This document shows, piece by piece, positions 8,276-16,758 of a DNA stretch of 37,045 bases. Position 1 is the stretch's first letter. Each line of letters opens with the position of its first letter. The notes under the pieces are model-generated. The model worked only from the letters and a program-made list of their open reading frames with translations. It was not told the origin of the DNA and made no database searches. The position numbers and the translations under genes are program-made. This DNA is from Neobacillus niacini NBRC 15566 (GTDB lineage: Bacteria > Bacillota > Bacilli > Bacillales > Cytobacillaceae), in contig NZ_BCVA01000052.1 of the NCBI RefSeq assembly GCF_001591505.1, positions 1 through 37,045 on the forward strand. The letters run 5' to 3'.

Positions 8276-8389
8276 TGGTTGATATGCAAACGTCCCAAGA
8301 GGCTGACTTAATCTGCCCCTATATAAAATAATACCTTTCAAGACATAATAAAAATTAAGAATTCTAGTGGAGAAAGGTGGGGGGTTATT

Positions 8390-8860
8390 ATGTCTTCAAA
8401 AAATCATTCGTTATTAAATCTTACAATGATAATAATCTCTTGGATTACTATACCTCTGTTGGGGTTTCGTAGTATCAAGAGATTTTTACCTGCCTCAATT
8501 TTTGCTGTGTTATTGTGTAGCTTAGACGCTCTCATTGGGAAACGACGTAGGTGGTGGGCTTTTTATAACAAACCCCAATCCTTTATTAGAAATGAATTTC
8601 CATTCCTTATAGGTCCGATGTTAGCCATCGCATTATGGATATTAAAATGGTCATATGGGAATTTTAAGAAGTTTATTATATTAAATGCTATAGGTGATAT
8701 AATTTTTGTATTTCCACTGACAAGGTTATTTACAAAAATAAAACTATATAGACTCGTTAAATTTAACGAAATTCATTTCTTTTTATATTTTTTTTACAAG
8801 GCTTTTTTCTTATACGGATTTCAATACCTTTATGATAAATACAAAAGGTTTTCTAATTAA
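8390..8860 (+). CDS. CBO0543-family membrane protein
   Basis: 156 residues with about four to five hydrophobic segments (near 12-27, 32-46, 72-88, 95-112 and 128-145), and a conserved-looking basic/aromatic patch GKRRRWWAFYNKPQSF. The overall shape matches the CBO0543 family of small Firmicutes membrane proteins of unknown role. A strong GAAAGGTGGGG lies just upstream of the ATG. A 3' fragment of the same gene is at 1560-1771, and a diverged relative is at 28875-29357. It sits between the hairpin block and the HD-GYP relic. Confidence 0.7.
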   Translation: MSSKNHSLLNLTMIIISWITIPLLGFRSIKRFLPASIFAVLLCSLDALIGKRRRWWAFYNKPQSFIRNEFPFLIGPMLAIALWILKWSYGNFKKFIILNAIGDIIFVFPLTRLFTKIKLYRLVKFNEIHFFLYFFYKAFFLYGFQYLYDKYKRFSN

Positions 8861-8880
8861 GAAACTGTGAATGCAAGGGA

Positions 8881-8904
8881 AGCTGCCGGTATGGCGGCTT
8901 TTTA
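8881..8904 (+). terminator. Terminator of the CBO0543 gene
   Basis: AGCTGCC (8881-8887) / GGCGGCT (8893-8899) with one G-T pair, followed by a T-run. Confidence 0.7.
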
Positions 8905-8962
8905 TCGTGCTAAAGAAACTCAATAGTTTAATGGATACCTCACCCAAATGTGGTTAATAATG

Positions 8963-8991
8963 TTGGAATTTCCTAAATGAGGAGTTATAAT
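8963..8991 (+). promoter_or_regulatory. Sigma-A-type promoter before the HD-GYP relic
   Basis: TTGGAA (8963-8968), 17-base spacer, TATAAT (8986-8991). The same boxes and spacing precede the intact copy (31089-31117). Confidence 0.65.
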
Positions 8992-9026
8992 TTTTAAGTA
9001 CATTATTGACAACTAGGAGGATGTTA

Positions 9027-9692
9027 GTGATTTCTTCAATAAAAGTAGGTAGTTATGAGAACCTACTAGGAAAGTCGATTTACTTTCGTATTATTTTATT
9101 CATTTGTCTACCTATTCATTTGTTTATTGATGGCAATATTATTTATGAAAGAACCTTTGTCCCAGGTTACATTTTGTTAATGATTCTTACAGGATTCGCT
9201 TTCTGGAATACATGGCATCAATTTTTTTTAAGCCTTCTTATAACCATACCCCATTTCTATTTTAACCCTAACGGTTTTCCGGAATGGCAAGGATTCGTAA
9301 TCCAATGGGGAGCATATTTTTTACTATCATTTACTACAACATTACTAATTAAAAAAAATATTAGAGAAAGAAATAATGTTATTCAACTAATACGGGTACT
9401 TGCCAAAACATTAGACTCAAAGGATCCCTATACTGCAAATCATTCGGAAAAAGTAGCGCGATATTCATTAATAATTGCAGAAGAGATGGGACTGTCAAAA
9501 AAGCAAAAAGAAGATATTTATATTGGTGGGCTTCTTCATGATATTTGCAGATTCATTTGACGCAATGACCTCAAACCGAATTTATAGGGAAGGTCGAACA
9601 AAAGATTATGCGATAAATGAGATTAGAAAAAATAAGGGAATTCAATATGATAATGATGTTGTAAATGCTTTTTTGAATACTCTTAATAAATG
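9027..9692 (+). pseudogene. HD-GYP phosphodiesterase gene with internal deletion
   Basis: A second copy of the gene at 31153-32061. The membrane N-terminus and the first part of the HD domain (NHSEKVARYS, GGLLHDI) are preserved up to about 9545, then the sequence jumps to ADSFDAMTSNRIYREGRT. Compared with the intact copy about 239 bases are missing (equivalent to roughly 31672-31910). They encode the rest of the HD domain and the diagnostic HHE...DGNGYP motif. 239 is not a multiple of three, so the tail is out of frame (stop at 9558-9560). The GTG at 9027 is 6 bases after AGGAGG. Inactive as a c-di-GMP phosphodiesterase; the membrane part could still be made. Confidence 0.9.
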
Positions 9693-9957
9693 ATAAATTG
9701 TTGATAATTTATCCTAAAGAGATTTTTTTTTAAGAAATAGCTGCCATAAAGGGTGTTTTTTGGGTCGTTCCCAAACATAATAAGGTCTTTAGTTCAATTA
9801 AATAATTTCAAACTTAACTGGTAATTCAATTTATTTTAAAGATAATATATACATTTTGATTTCGGATTATATGAGCAAATATGGGTTCATTGCATCGTTT
9901 CTTTTAAATTTTGCAAATGATGAAGGATAGTAAAACCAGTACCTTTCATGATAGAAA

Positions 9958-9990
9958 CAAAAAAATCCCCAAGTAAATCATTACTTAGGG
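9958..9990 (-). terminator. Terminator of the VanW-family gene
   Basis: On the minus strand CCCTAAGTAA pairs with TTACTTGGGG and is followed by seven or more T. The gene's TAA lies inside the stem. Confidence 0.85.
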
Positions 9991-10877
9991 AGATGTTGTT
10001 TATAAGGAAGGTACGGAACTTCCTTAGGATTATATGAGATTACATCAGAAGAATAAAGTTCTATTTTTATTTTGTTTTCTAACGTTTTTGCAATAATGAG
10101 TATAGGTTGATTGTATTCATTTTTGAAGATTAAATCAGGTCCATTCCAACTAACAGTTGCATCTCTCTTTGGCGGTACATATGAAACCTCTCTACTGTGT
10201 GAATAACGTTGAACAACATGTAATCCTGCATTATCAACTGCATTAAAAAGGGTAGATGAAACTTGACAAATTCCACCGCCAAAGTCTTCTGAAAATTCCC
10301 CTTTAACGATCACAGTAGCAGGCATATATCCTTTTCCTGCTGTTCTTTCACCAACCACTTTATTAAAAGAAAACATTTCACCTGGAAACAGAACATAATT
10401 ATCAATGGCTTTTGCTGCAAGTAAAATATTTTTGTTTCTCTTCTTGTTATTGGAATTGAAGAATGTTATATATTCCCCAATTTTTTCAGCTCTAATATTT
10501 CCAAGTAATTCACTGTCGATCCCTGGATAAATGGCTTGTAATGGGACCTCTAATTCTGTTGAATTATTATTAAAATAGGCAGACAAAATCTTTTCTGTGA
10601 AAACTTGGCGATCTAAACGATAACCGACTTGTTCGGGTATAATATTTCCATTCATGTCTATCATTGCATTTTTAGGGTTTATAATAAGCTGCTGATCAAT
10701 CTGTTCCATTAAAGTATTAAACTTTTCTGTATCAATAAGGGGGAATACAGAGTGACTCGAAAAGTAATTACGGTTATAAACTGAGATAGGTTTTCCGTTA
10801 TTAGTGATTACTATATTTCCTGGCATAATCATTTGTTGAGATAAAATTATTAATCCAAACAACCCACTAAAATTCAT
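9981..10877 (-). CDS. VanW-family secreted protein
   Basis: 298 residues. The hydrophobic N-terminus (GLFGLIILSQQMIM) acts as a short signal or anchor. Residues ~25-130 form a variable domain. A VanW domain spans about 140-275, with the typical blocks NKNILLAAKAIDNYVLFPGEMFSF, GERTAGKGYMPATVI, GGGICQVSSTLFNA and HSREVSYVPP-RDATV. VanW proteins occur beside vancomycin-resistance genes and widely in Bacillaceae; the biochemical role is not settled, though a cell-wall location is likely. Ribosome site GGGAGG lies about 9 bases before the ATG. It is one of few minus-strand genes here and stands alone. Confidence 0.85.
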   Translation of the reverse strand: MNFSGLFGLIILSQQMIMPGNIVITNNGKPISVYNRNYFSSHSVFPLIDTEKFNTLMEQIDQQLIINPKNAMIDMNGNIIPEQVGYRLDRQVFTEKILSAYFNNNSTELEVPLQAIYPGIDSELLGNIRAEKIGEYITFFNSNNKKRNKNILLAAKAIDNYVLFPGEMFSFNKVVGERTAGKGYMPATVIVKGEFSEDFGGGICQVSSTLFNAVDNAGLHVVQRYSHSREVSYVPPKRDATVSWNGPDLIFKNEYNQPILIIAKTLENKIKIELYSSDVISYNPKEVPYLPYKQHLPK

Positions 10878-11330
10878 ATGTTTAAACCTCCCTAATATAA
10901 TTATGAATAAAAATCTCTATTATATGTAACGCTAGCTATACTTTTATTAAGCAAATTTCCGAAGGGTATTTAGACTAATGGGTGCAATAGTTAAAGATGA
11001 TTGCTGCGGCGGTATTTTTGCTTGTTCAGCAAACGGGGCAGGTTTATAAAATAAGGAATTTAATTATAGACTTTTATTTTGAATTTGAATAATTTGAACC
11101 TTGTCAAAGAGCACACAAACAACGTTAAAGAAACCTCAAATAAATCCTAAATTCCATTAAAGGGACATATTATAGAACATCTCTTCAAGTAGAAGTTCAA
11201 TAATTATGATACTCCAAATAGCAGTTTGTAAATTGTATCTTTAATGTTTTTATAGTTAAGAACAGGTTTATGGGGAAAATTTTTTTGGAACAGTTAAGAT
11301 ACTAATAAAAAATGGATGAGGTAAGTAATA
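10878..11330. other. Gene-free stretch between VanW and GNAT genes
   Basis: Holds a repeat copy at 10974-11052 (left module taatgggtgcaatagtt, hairpin gctgcggcgg, right module aaacggggcagg). Beyond that I see nothing. Confidence 0.5.
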
Positions 11331-11959
11331 ATGGAATCAAGTGAAATACGTCTTCTTTCACATAATGATTTACCCAATGCAGTTGATGTAATGAGGAAAG
11401 CCTTTTTTTATGATCCACTTTGGGTATATTTATATAGTAATGAGAAAAATAGGAGGAAGTATTTAGAAAAGTTTTTCCGAGTATTTCTTAGTGTTTTTAT
11501 CAATAAAAAAAACGTATATGGTGTTGGTTATCCCCTTCAAGCAGTTGCAGTATGGGCTATTGGGCTATTCCTCATAAGGAAAATGTTAATTCTAAAACAA
11601 AATCATCCTTAATAGTTATATTTCCTTTGATAAAATTGTTCTTTTCTCCGTTTGCTTTCAAACTTTTTAAAGTTTCTTCTGTATTTTCATCTTTCACAAC
11701 TTTGGAGAAGAAGTATGCTCCAAATATCCATTTTAAATTAGAATCAATTGGAGTTGACCCTGATTTTAAAGGGAAAGGTTTATCTACAAAATTAATAGCT
11801 CCCTTTATTTCAGAAGCACAAATGAAAAATATACCGGTTTACACCGAAACCACTACTCCATTAAATGTAGGATTATATGAACATTTTGGCTTTAAAACTA
11901 TGGAAAAACGTTCTATTCCCCAAAAAAAACTTACTGTTTGGTCACTCTTAATTAAATAA
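11331..11959 (+). pseudogene. GNAT acetyltransferase gene split by an 8-bp tandem duplication
   Basis: The N-terminal part (MESSEIRLLSHNDLP...) and the C-terminal part (ending ...GLYEHFGFKTMEKRSIP) are in different frames. The cause is visible: GGGCTATT occurs twice in tandem at 11554-11561 and 11562-11569. Removing one copy joins the frames as VWAIPHKENV. The restored protein of about 206 residues has the acetyl-CoA-binding loop DPDFKGKGLSTKL and the late YEHFGFK motif of GNAT enzymes. A recent inactivation or a sequence error are both possible. Substrate unknown. Confidence 0.85.
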
Positions 11960-12030
11960 ATATATACTACAATCGGGAGTTAAAAACGCCATGTCTTTTC
12001 ATTTATAAATGATAAAAGAAAGCCAAATTA

Positions 12031-12090
12031 GATTGTGAAGAATTACACTCAAACTATCGGGGTGCGTTAGTTAAAGAAGGACTTCAATCT
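12031..12090. repeat. Composite intergenic repeat copy (left part)
   Basis: gattgtgaagaattacac, then aactatcggggtgcgttagtt. No right module is visible before the DinB gene. Confidence 0.5.
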
Positions 12091-12182
12091 ATATTTATAT
12101 AAATGGTGATATTTAACAATGTTTAGCGTAGCTTTAATAGTATTTTTTCAGTTCAATAATTTTTTAATGGGGAGTGGCTTTT

Positions 12183-12668
12183 TTGCAAATTTTTTTTAGA
12201 TATAACTGGATAGTTAGAGAAGACTGGTATAGTTGGTGTGAAGACTTAAGTGAAGAAGAATTTCTGCAAAACCGAATGGGTGGAATGGGAAGTATATTGC
12301 ACACACTTTTCCATATAGTTGATGTCGAATGGAGCTGGATACGTCTCTTACAAGGTAAATCTGACTTTCAGGAGAGTTTCGATGGTTATAAAAGCTTGAA
12401 TAAGGTTCGAAAATTGGATGCTCAATTTCATTTAGAAGTAGAAAACTTTGTAAACAACTGGGATACTAGTATGGAAAATCGTTTATTTTACGATACCTTA
12501 CCAGATAGAAGAATTGTGACGGATACTTGGGGTGAAATCATGCGACATACCATTGCTCGTGAAATTCATCATATAGGACAATTATCAATTTGGGCAAGAG
12601 AAATCGGAAAAAAGCCTGTTTCTGCAAATCTTATTGGTCGGGGCCTTTCCTCTTATTCCAATAAATAA
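12183..12668 (+). CDS. DinB-family protein
   Basis: About 161 residues from a TTG start, chosen because GGGGAG (12168-12173) lies 9 bases before it; the GTG at 12174 would have no spacing. Four-helix DinB/YfiT fold: N-terminal FFRYNWIVREDWYSWCEDL, first metal-binding His region SILHTLFHIVDVEWSW, and a C-terminal pair in RHTIAREIHHIGQLSIWARE. The three His positions typical of the metal site are present. DinB-like proteins are metal-dependent; many are thiol-S-transferases using bacillithiol, and others have no known role. Monocistronic. Confidence 0.85.
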   Translation: MQIFFRYNWIVREDWYSWCEDLSEEEFLQNRMGGMGSILHTLFHIVDVEWSWIRLLQGKSDFQESFDGYKSLNKVRKLDAQFHLEVENFVNNWDTSMENRLFYDTLPDRRIVTDTWGEIMRHTIAREIHHIGQLSIWAREIGKKPVSANLIGRGLSSYSNK

Positions 12669-12745
12669 TTCAATGTAGAAAATAATTTAGTCGGTTTCAG
12701 TATATTAATACATGCAAAATAACAGGAACGTAGGAGGTATGAAAT

Positions 12746-13183
12746 ATGAAGATCCAAAGAATAGATCATGTGGGTGTAATCGTAAATGATCTCTCTGCTG
12801 CTAAAGAGTTTTTTCTCAATTTTGGACTTGAGGTCAAAGGGGAATGGGAAATGGAAGGAGAGTTAATGGGATATGCAGTTGGGCTTAATGACGTTAAAGT
12901 AGCGTGTGTAGGATTGGGAATGGCAGACGGTCAGACTTGGATCGAGCTAATCAAATTTTATTCGCCGTCAGATGAAGGAGATAACCGGCAACCCCTTGCA
13001 AATACACTGGGTATCCGACATATTGCATTTACAGTTGAAGATATTGAAGCTGTTGTTGCCAAATTGAAAAAGAAGGGTACAGAAATCTTTAGTGAGATCC
13101 AGCAATATGAAGAAAGTTATAAATTATGCTACGTTCGTGGTCCAGAGGGAATTATTTTGGAGTTAGCTGAGCAAATCAAATAA
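12746..13183 (+). CDS. VOC-family (glyoxalase / methylmalonyl-CoA epimerase-like) protein
   Basis: 145 residues making two beta-alpha-beta-beta-beta modules. Likely metal ligands are His8 (RIDHVGVIV), the Glu of WIELIKF, His in GIRHIAFTVEDIE, and the late Glu in IILELAEQ. Size and layout fit a single-domain VOC enzyme close to methylmalonyl-CoA epimerases and lactoylglutathione-lyase-like proteins. No mutase gene is nearby, so the substrate cannot be inferred. GGAGG lies 8 bases before the ATG. Confidence 0.85.
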   Translation: MKIQRIDHVGVIVNDLSAAKEFFLNFGLEVKGEWEMEGELMGYAVGLNDVKVACVGLGMADGQTWIELIKFYSPSDEGDNRQPLANTLGIRHIAFTVEDIEAVVAKLKKKGTEIFSEIQQYEESYKLCYVRGPEGIILELAEQIK

Positions 13184-13311
13184 GGAATGTTAATTACAAT
13201 GAAAGGACGAATCTTTGTTACTTTCTAGGATGAATGAACCTTATTGTTGATTATTTTTATTGTGCAAAAGATTGAATGAGAAAATTGTATTTTATTTATG
13301 GAGGTCATTAA

Positions 13312-13627
13312 ATGGATTTATATAAAACTGCAGAAAATATAAATATATTAAGTGACTTTCTTGGAAAAAGAGATATTGATACTTTGTCAAGTAACGATTG
13401 AACCTTCAGATATATGGGGTATGTGGGACATCAAAATGTATATTTTTCTATTGATGGGAGAAATTCCAAGATTATTAGATGATGAGAATGGATATGGTCC
13501 TAACGGAAAAAATTATATTGCACACGTTGATATTCCTGTGAATGTATTGAAAGCATTTGAAGAGTTAAAAGTGGAATATGCAGACTTGGTGAGAGCTGCA
13601 AATCCTCTGTACGCTTCAAAGGAATAA
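13312..13627 (+). pseudogene. Frameshifted gene of unknown function
   Basis: A good start with GGAGG (ATG at 13312) opens a frame reading MDLYKTAENINILSDFLGKR... that stops at a TGA near 13399-13401. The frame from 13352 continues to 13627 as ...NYIAHVDIPVNVLKAFEELK...NPLYASKE. A one-base shift near 13385-13430 would join them. The first 30 residues weakly recall the start of YdcF (DUF218) proteins, but the C-terminus does not, so it may be a deletion fusion. Terminator follows at 13648. Confidence 0.5.
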
Positions 13628-13647
13628 GTTCGTTGAAGCAGAAAACG

Positions 13648-13678
13648 AAGACCACTTATAGGTTGGTCTTATTTTTTT
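13648..13678 (+). terminator. Rho-independent terminator
   Basis: AAGACCA (13648-13654) / TGGTCTT (13664-13670) followed by a run of seven T. Confidence 0.8.
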
Positions 13679-13732
13679 GTTCATCTAAAGAACGTTTGTT
13701 CGTGTGTAATGATACCGAGGAGATGATACGAA

Positions 13733-14071
13733 ATGGCCATTCGTGACCGTGGTAAAATGAAATGGCAGCCAGCTTCATTCTTACCGCTAGCTTTTGAAAT
13801 GACTAGCGCGATGTTTAGGGATCAAGCTCGGACTGCAAAGCCAATAATAGACGAACATCAGACGGAAGAGTTCGACCTGCGTATAGCATACGCAACAGAA
13901 TACAATCATGCGGTAAAGGTAACAGTATGGGAGGACGGATTTACGCACGACATTACTGGTCGTGTTCATTATGTCGATCCTATCACGCATGAGCTGCGGA
14001 TTGTACTAAAGTCTGGGGAATTTGAAAGGGTGGCATTCGATGATGTAATTGGAGTGAAAGTTTTGAATTGA
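13733..14071 (+). CDS. YolD-like protein
   Basis: 112 residues. Diagnostic YolD N-terminus RDRGKMKWQPASFLP, followed by the acidic linker (PIIDEHQTEEFD) and a small beta-rich domain (VKVTVWEDGFTHDITGRV, then the HYVDPITHELRIV strand pair). YolD-like proteins are usually encoded next to Y-family polymerases (UvrX/YqjW) and linked to the SOS response; here there is no polymerase and no LexA-like site that I can see, so this is an orphan. GAGGAG lies 9-10 bases before the ATG. Confidence 0.9.
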   Translation: MAIRDRGKMKWQPASFLPLAFEMTSAMFRDQARTAKPIIDEHQTEEFDLRIAYATEYNHAVKVTVWEDGFTHDITGRVHYVDPITHELRIVLKSGEFERVAFDDVIGVKVLN

Positions 14072-14217
14072 GCTAACATCTCAGCTTTTAAGTCAACCTT
14101 AGATGGGTTGGCACTATTTATTCAACTAATTTGAATATCTGTTTAATTGTATGCCAAACACACAAACACTTGTCTCTATACTTGTATAGACTATTAATAA
14201 AAGACGAGGTGATTTGG

Positions 14218-14628
14218 ATGGGTTTGAGAAATTGTCCACAACAATTAACTCAATGTGAAGGTTCACAATGTCAAGAACTTAGAAGTCAGATTGCCAGTAA
14301 TAATTACGATGCTGCAGCTAATTTAGTTTATACTTACACACCAGTAAATACACCATTTGAAATAGCAGATAATTTTTGTCAGGGTTTAGAGAGTAACTAC
14401 AGTCTTGCCACTATAAATCAATTGGAACAACTCGCTCACATGTTTATGTCTTGGGATGAAAACGGTAATGTTTATCAGTGTCCAACATTAGTATGGAGTA
14501 AAGATGAGAATGGAACCCCGGTTATCGTCCGAATGCAGCCGTGTAGCGGTGATAAGATTGAGATTATTAGGGATTTTATCAAAGAAATATGTATGGCTCA
14601 TGTAATTTGTGTTGTTCAACCAACATAG
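14218..14628 (+). CDS. Hypothetical Cys-containing protein
   Basis: 136 residues from the ATG at 14218, selected because GAGGTGATTTGG precedes it (an upstream in-frame start at 14131 has no ribosome site). I do not recognise the family. It is soluble and has eight Cys, including NCPQQLTQCEGSQC near the N-terminus. The middle is acidic and aromatic (AHMFMSWDENGNVYQCPTLV), and the C-terminus is hydrophobic (KEICMAHVICVVQ). No signal peptide. It stands alone between two repeat copies. Confidence 0.65.
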   Translation: MGLRNCPQQLTQCEGSQCQELRSQIASNNYDAAANLVYTYTPVNTPFEIADNFCQGLESNYSLATINQLEQLAHMFMSWDENGNVYQCPTLVWSKDENGTPVIVRMQPCSGDKIEIIRDFIKEICMAHVICVVQPT

Positions 14629-14720
14629 TCTCAAAAGGTTCAATATCGTTTGTGATAATAGGTAAAAATTTATTGTTGGGTTCGAATGGGGTTATTCAGG
14701 AATTTTATAAATATCAAGAA

Positions 14721-14780
14721 TGATCGCTGCTGCGGTCTTTTTTTTATTTTGAGCAACGGTTCAAGTTTGTTGAAGAAGGA
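14721..14780. repeat. Composite intergenic repeat copy
   Basis: Hairpin atcgctgctgcggtc followed by eight T, then the right module gagcaacggttcaagtttgttg. Confidence 0.5.
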
Positions 14781-14847
14781 AAATGGCTAATCGGAAGCGA
14801 AAAGGTAGTTGAGAATAAACAACATATATAAACACAGAGGAGAAAAA

Positions 14848-15747
14848 ATGACTGCAAACCAGATTGTTTTAGTTGTTAGTGTTTCAATAATAAAAGATGA
14901 AGAAGTCTTAATGATTAAAGAAAACAAATCGGATGTAAGAAATAAATGGAATTTTCCAGGTGGGCAAGTTGAGACGGGAGAAGACATCCTTTATGCAGCG
15001 AGAAGGGAAGTGAAAGAGGAGACAGGACTAGATGTTGAACTAACTTATACAACTGGTATTTATAACTTTATAAGCAGTTCTCAAGACCAAGTTATTATGT
15101 TTCATTTTATAGGGCAGGTCACTGGGGGTTCCATAAATCTTGTAGAAGATGAAATCATAGATAGTACCTGGGTGAAGGTGAGTGATTTAGTAAAGTCTAA
15201 CGATGATTCACTTCGCAATCCAAGCGTTATAAAACAAATAGCATATTCTCTTGTTAATAAAAGTTACCATCCTATTAATGTATTTCATAAACAAGTAGTG
15301 AACAAACAAAAATTCATAATCACTCCGTATATTCCAAAGTACGCTGAACAAACAGTGGAAATGTGGCGGGATAGTAAGGAACGGGCTATTGGACAGAAGG
15401 AAAATCATAGTTTTGAAAGCCATGTTCATTTTTTAAATCATATATTACCCAAACAGTATCAAATAGATTTAGCGTTAATGGATGAAAAAGTAGTGGGAAT
15501 AGTTGCCTATAATGAAAAAGAGATAAGCCAACTTTATATTCATACTGGATATCAGGGAATGGGCATAGGGCAAACATTCCTTCAAAAGGTAAAAGAACAA
15601 TCAAGTGGGAGATTAACATTATATACATTTGAAGTAAATGAAAACGCACAACGATTTTATGAAAAGAATGGATTTACGATCATTGGTAGAGGAGACGAAA
15701 ACGAAGAAAATTTACCTGATATTCACTATGAGTGGACATTAAAATAA
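14848..15747 (+). CDS. Nudix hydrolase-GNAT acetyltransferase fusion
   Basis: 300 residues from the ATG at 14848 (AGAGGAG 5 bases upstream; an earlier in-frame start at 14809 lacks one). Residues ~5-130 are a Nudix domain with a perfect box: G39, E45, R53-E54, E57-E58, G60. Residues ~155-300 are a GNAT domain (DLALMDEKVVGIVAY, acetyl-CoA loop GYQGMGIGQ, and ENAQRFYEKNGF). Nudix enzymes cleave nucleoside diphosphate-X compounds and GNAT enzymes acylate amines; the two activities may serve one detoxification or nucleotide-derivative pathway. No frameshift at the junction; one continuous protein. Substrates unknown. Confidence 0.88.
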   Translation: MTANQIVLVVSVSIIKDEEVLMIKENKSDVRNKWNFPGGQVETGEDILYAARREVKEETGLDVELTYTTGIYNFISSSQDQVIMFHFIGQVTGGSINLVEDEIIDSTWVKVSDLVKSNDDSLRNPSVIKQIAYSLVNKSYHPINVFHKQVVNKQKFIITPYIPKYAEQTVEMWRDSKERAIGQKENHSFESHVHFLNHILPKQYQIDLALMDEKVVGIVAYNEKEISQLYIHTGYQGMGIGQTFLQKVKEQSSGRLTLYTFEVNENAQRFYEKNGFTIIGRGDENEENLPDIHYEWTLK

Positions 15748-15903
15748 ATCATGCAAACAGAGAATATAAGCATACGAACGGGTGCATGATTTTGATGACA
15801 TATTTGGCTGGATAACCATAATTAGTATTCTCCTTTTAATAAATTAAAGGATTGGGTTACGAACGTACTAAGTAGACTGAGAAACGAGAAAAATCGTAAA
15901 TAA

Positions 15904-15950
15904 TGAGGGACTGCTTTTTTTTATTGAAATAATGGTCAGGTTAGTGCAAT
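15904..15950. repeat. Composite intergenic repeat copy (right part)
   Basis: gggactgcttttttttattgaa, then ataatggtcaggttagtgcaat. A left-module fragment (gaacgggtgcatg) lies at about 15776-15788. Confidence 0.45.
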
Positions 15951-16002
15951 GAAAATGGGTATTGAAGTAATAGTATTAATTTTAATATAGGGTGTGAAGT
16001 CT

Positions 16003-16596
16003 TTGGAAGGTAAAATACTAACTATATTCAATGAACTTCCGAAAATAGAAAAAGGTCAAAAAATTGTTCTTGGAATAGACGGGTTAAGTCGTTCTGGAAA
16101 AACAACATTTGCAAAAAAAATTGAACATCATCTTCAAGAAAAAAACATTTCAGTTTGTATATTTCATATAGACGACTACATTGTTGAGAGAAAAAGGCGG
16201 TACAATACTAATTTTGAAGAGTGGTATGAGTATTACCATTTGCAATGGGATGCAGAATTGTTAAAACATAATCTATTCAAAGAACTGAAGGTATCTAAGG
16301 AACTACACTTGAAGAATTATGATTATAACTCTGATACACAAAAACTGCAGGTGGTTACGATACCTGATACTTGTTTCATTATAATTGAAGGAGTATTTCT
16401 GCAACGTAGAGAGTGGAGAAGATTTTACGATTATATGATTTACTTGGATTGTCCGAAAATTAAAAGATTTAAACGTGAAAGCGATGAAACACAAAAAAAC
16501 ATTGAAAAATTTGAAAAGAGATACTGGAGAGCAGAAGATTATTATATGGAAATAGTATCGCCAAAGGAACAAGCCGATTTAGTCATTCAAAATTAA
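16003..16596 (+). CDS. Uridine-kinase-like P-loop kinase
   Basis: About 197 residues from a TTG start; AGGGTG (15989-15994) fits TTG 16003 better than the overlapping GTG at 15994. Walker A is GIDGLSRSGKTT near residues 24-35. An acidic motif HIDDYIVERKRRYN resembles the substrate-binding DxF/Y of uridine kinases, and a Walker-B-like strand is FIIIEGVF. The lid region (KRFKRESDETQKN...EKRYWRAEDYY) is basic. Belongs to the uridine kinase/phosphoribulokinase-like group of small Bacillus kinases; actual substrate unknown. Confidence 0.8.
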   Translation: MEGKILTIFNELPKIEKGQKIVLGIDGLSRSGKTTFAKKIEHHLQEKNISVCIFHIDDYIVERKRRYNTNFEEWYEYYHLQWDAELLKHNLFKELKVSKELHLKNYDYNSDTQKLQVVTIPDTCFIIIEGVFLQRREWRRFYDYMIYLDCPKIKRFKRESDETQKNIEKFEKRYWRAEDYYMEIVSPKEQADLVIQN

Positions 16597-16611
16597 ATTA
16601 AAATCAAATTT

Positions 16612-16650
16612 TGCGAAATCTAACACTTAAACAAACGGGTTAGTTGACCT
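16612..16650. repeat. Composite intergenic repeat fragment
   Basis: tgcgaaatctaacacttaaac then aaacgggttagttgacc: an abbreviated copy between the kinase and the reductase. Confidence 0.4.
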
Positions 16651-16758
16651 AAATAAGATTAATGCATCCTCTTAAACTACTTTTTGAAAATTCTATAATT
16701 TGTTATGATGTACTTTGTAAGTAAAGTAATAGAGTATACAGAGGGAGAGCTTAAAAAT

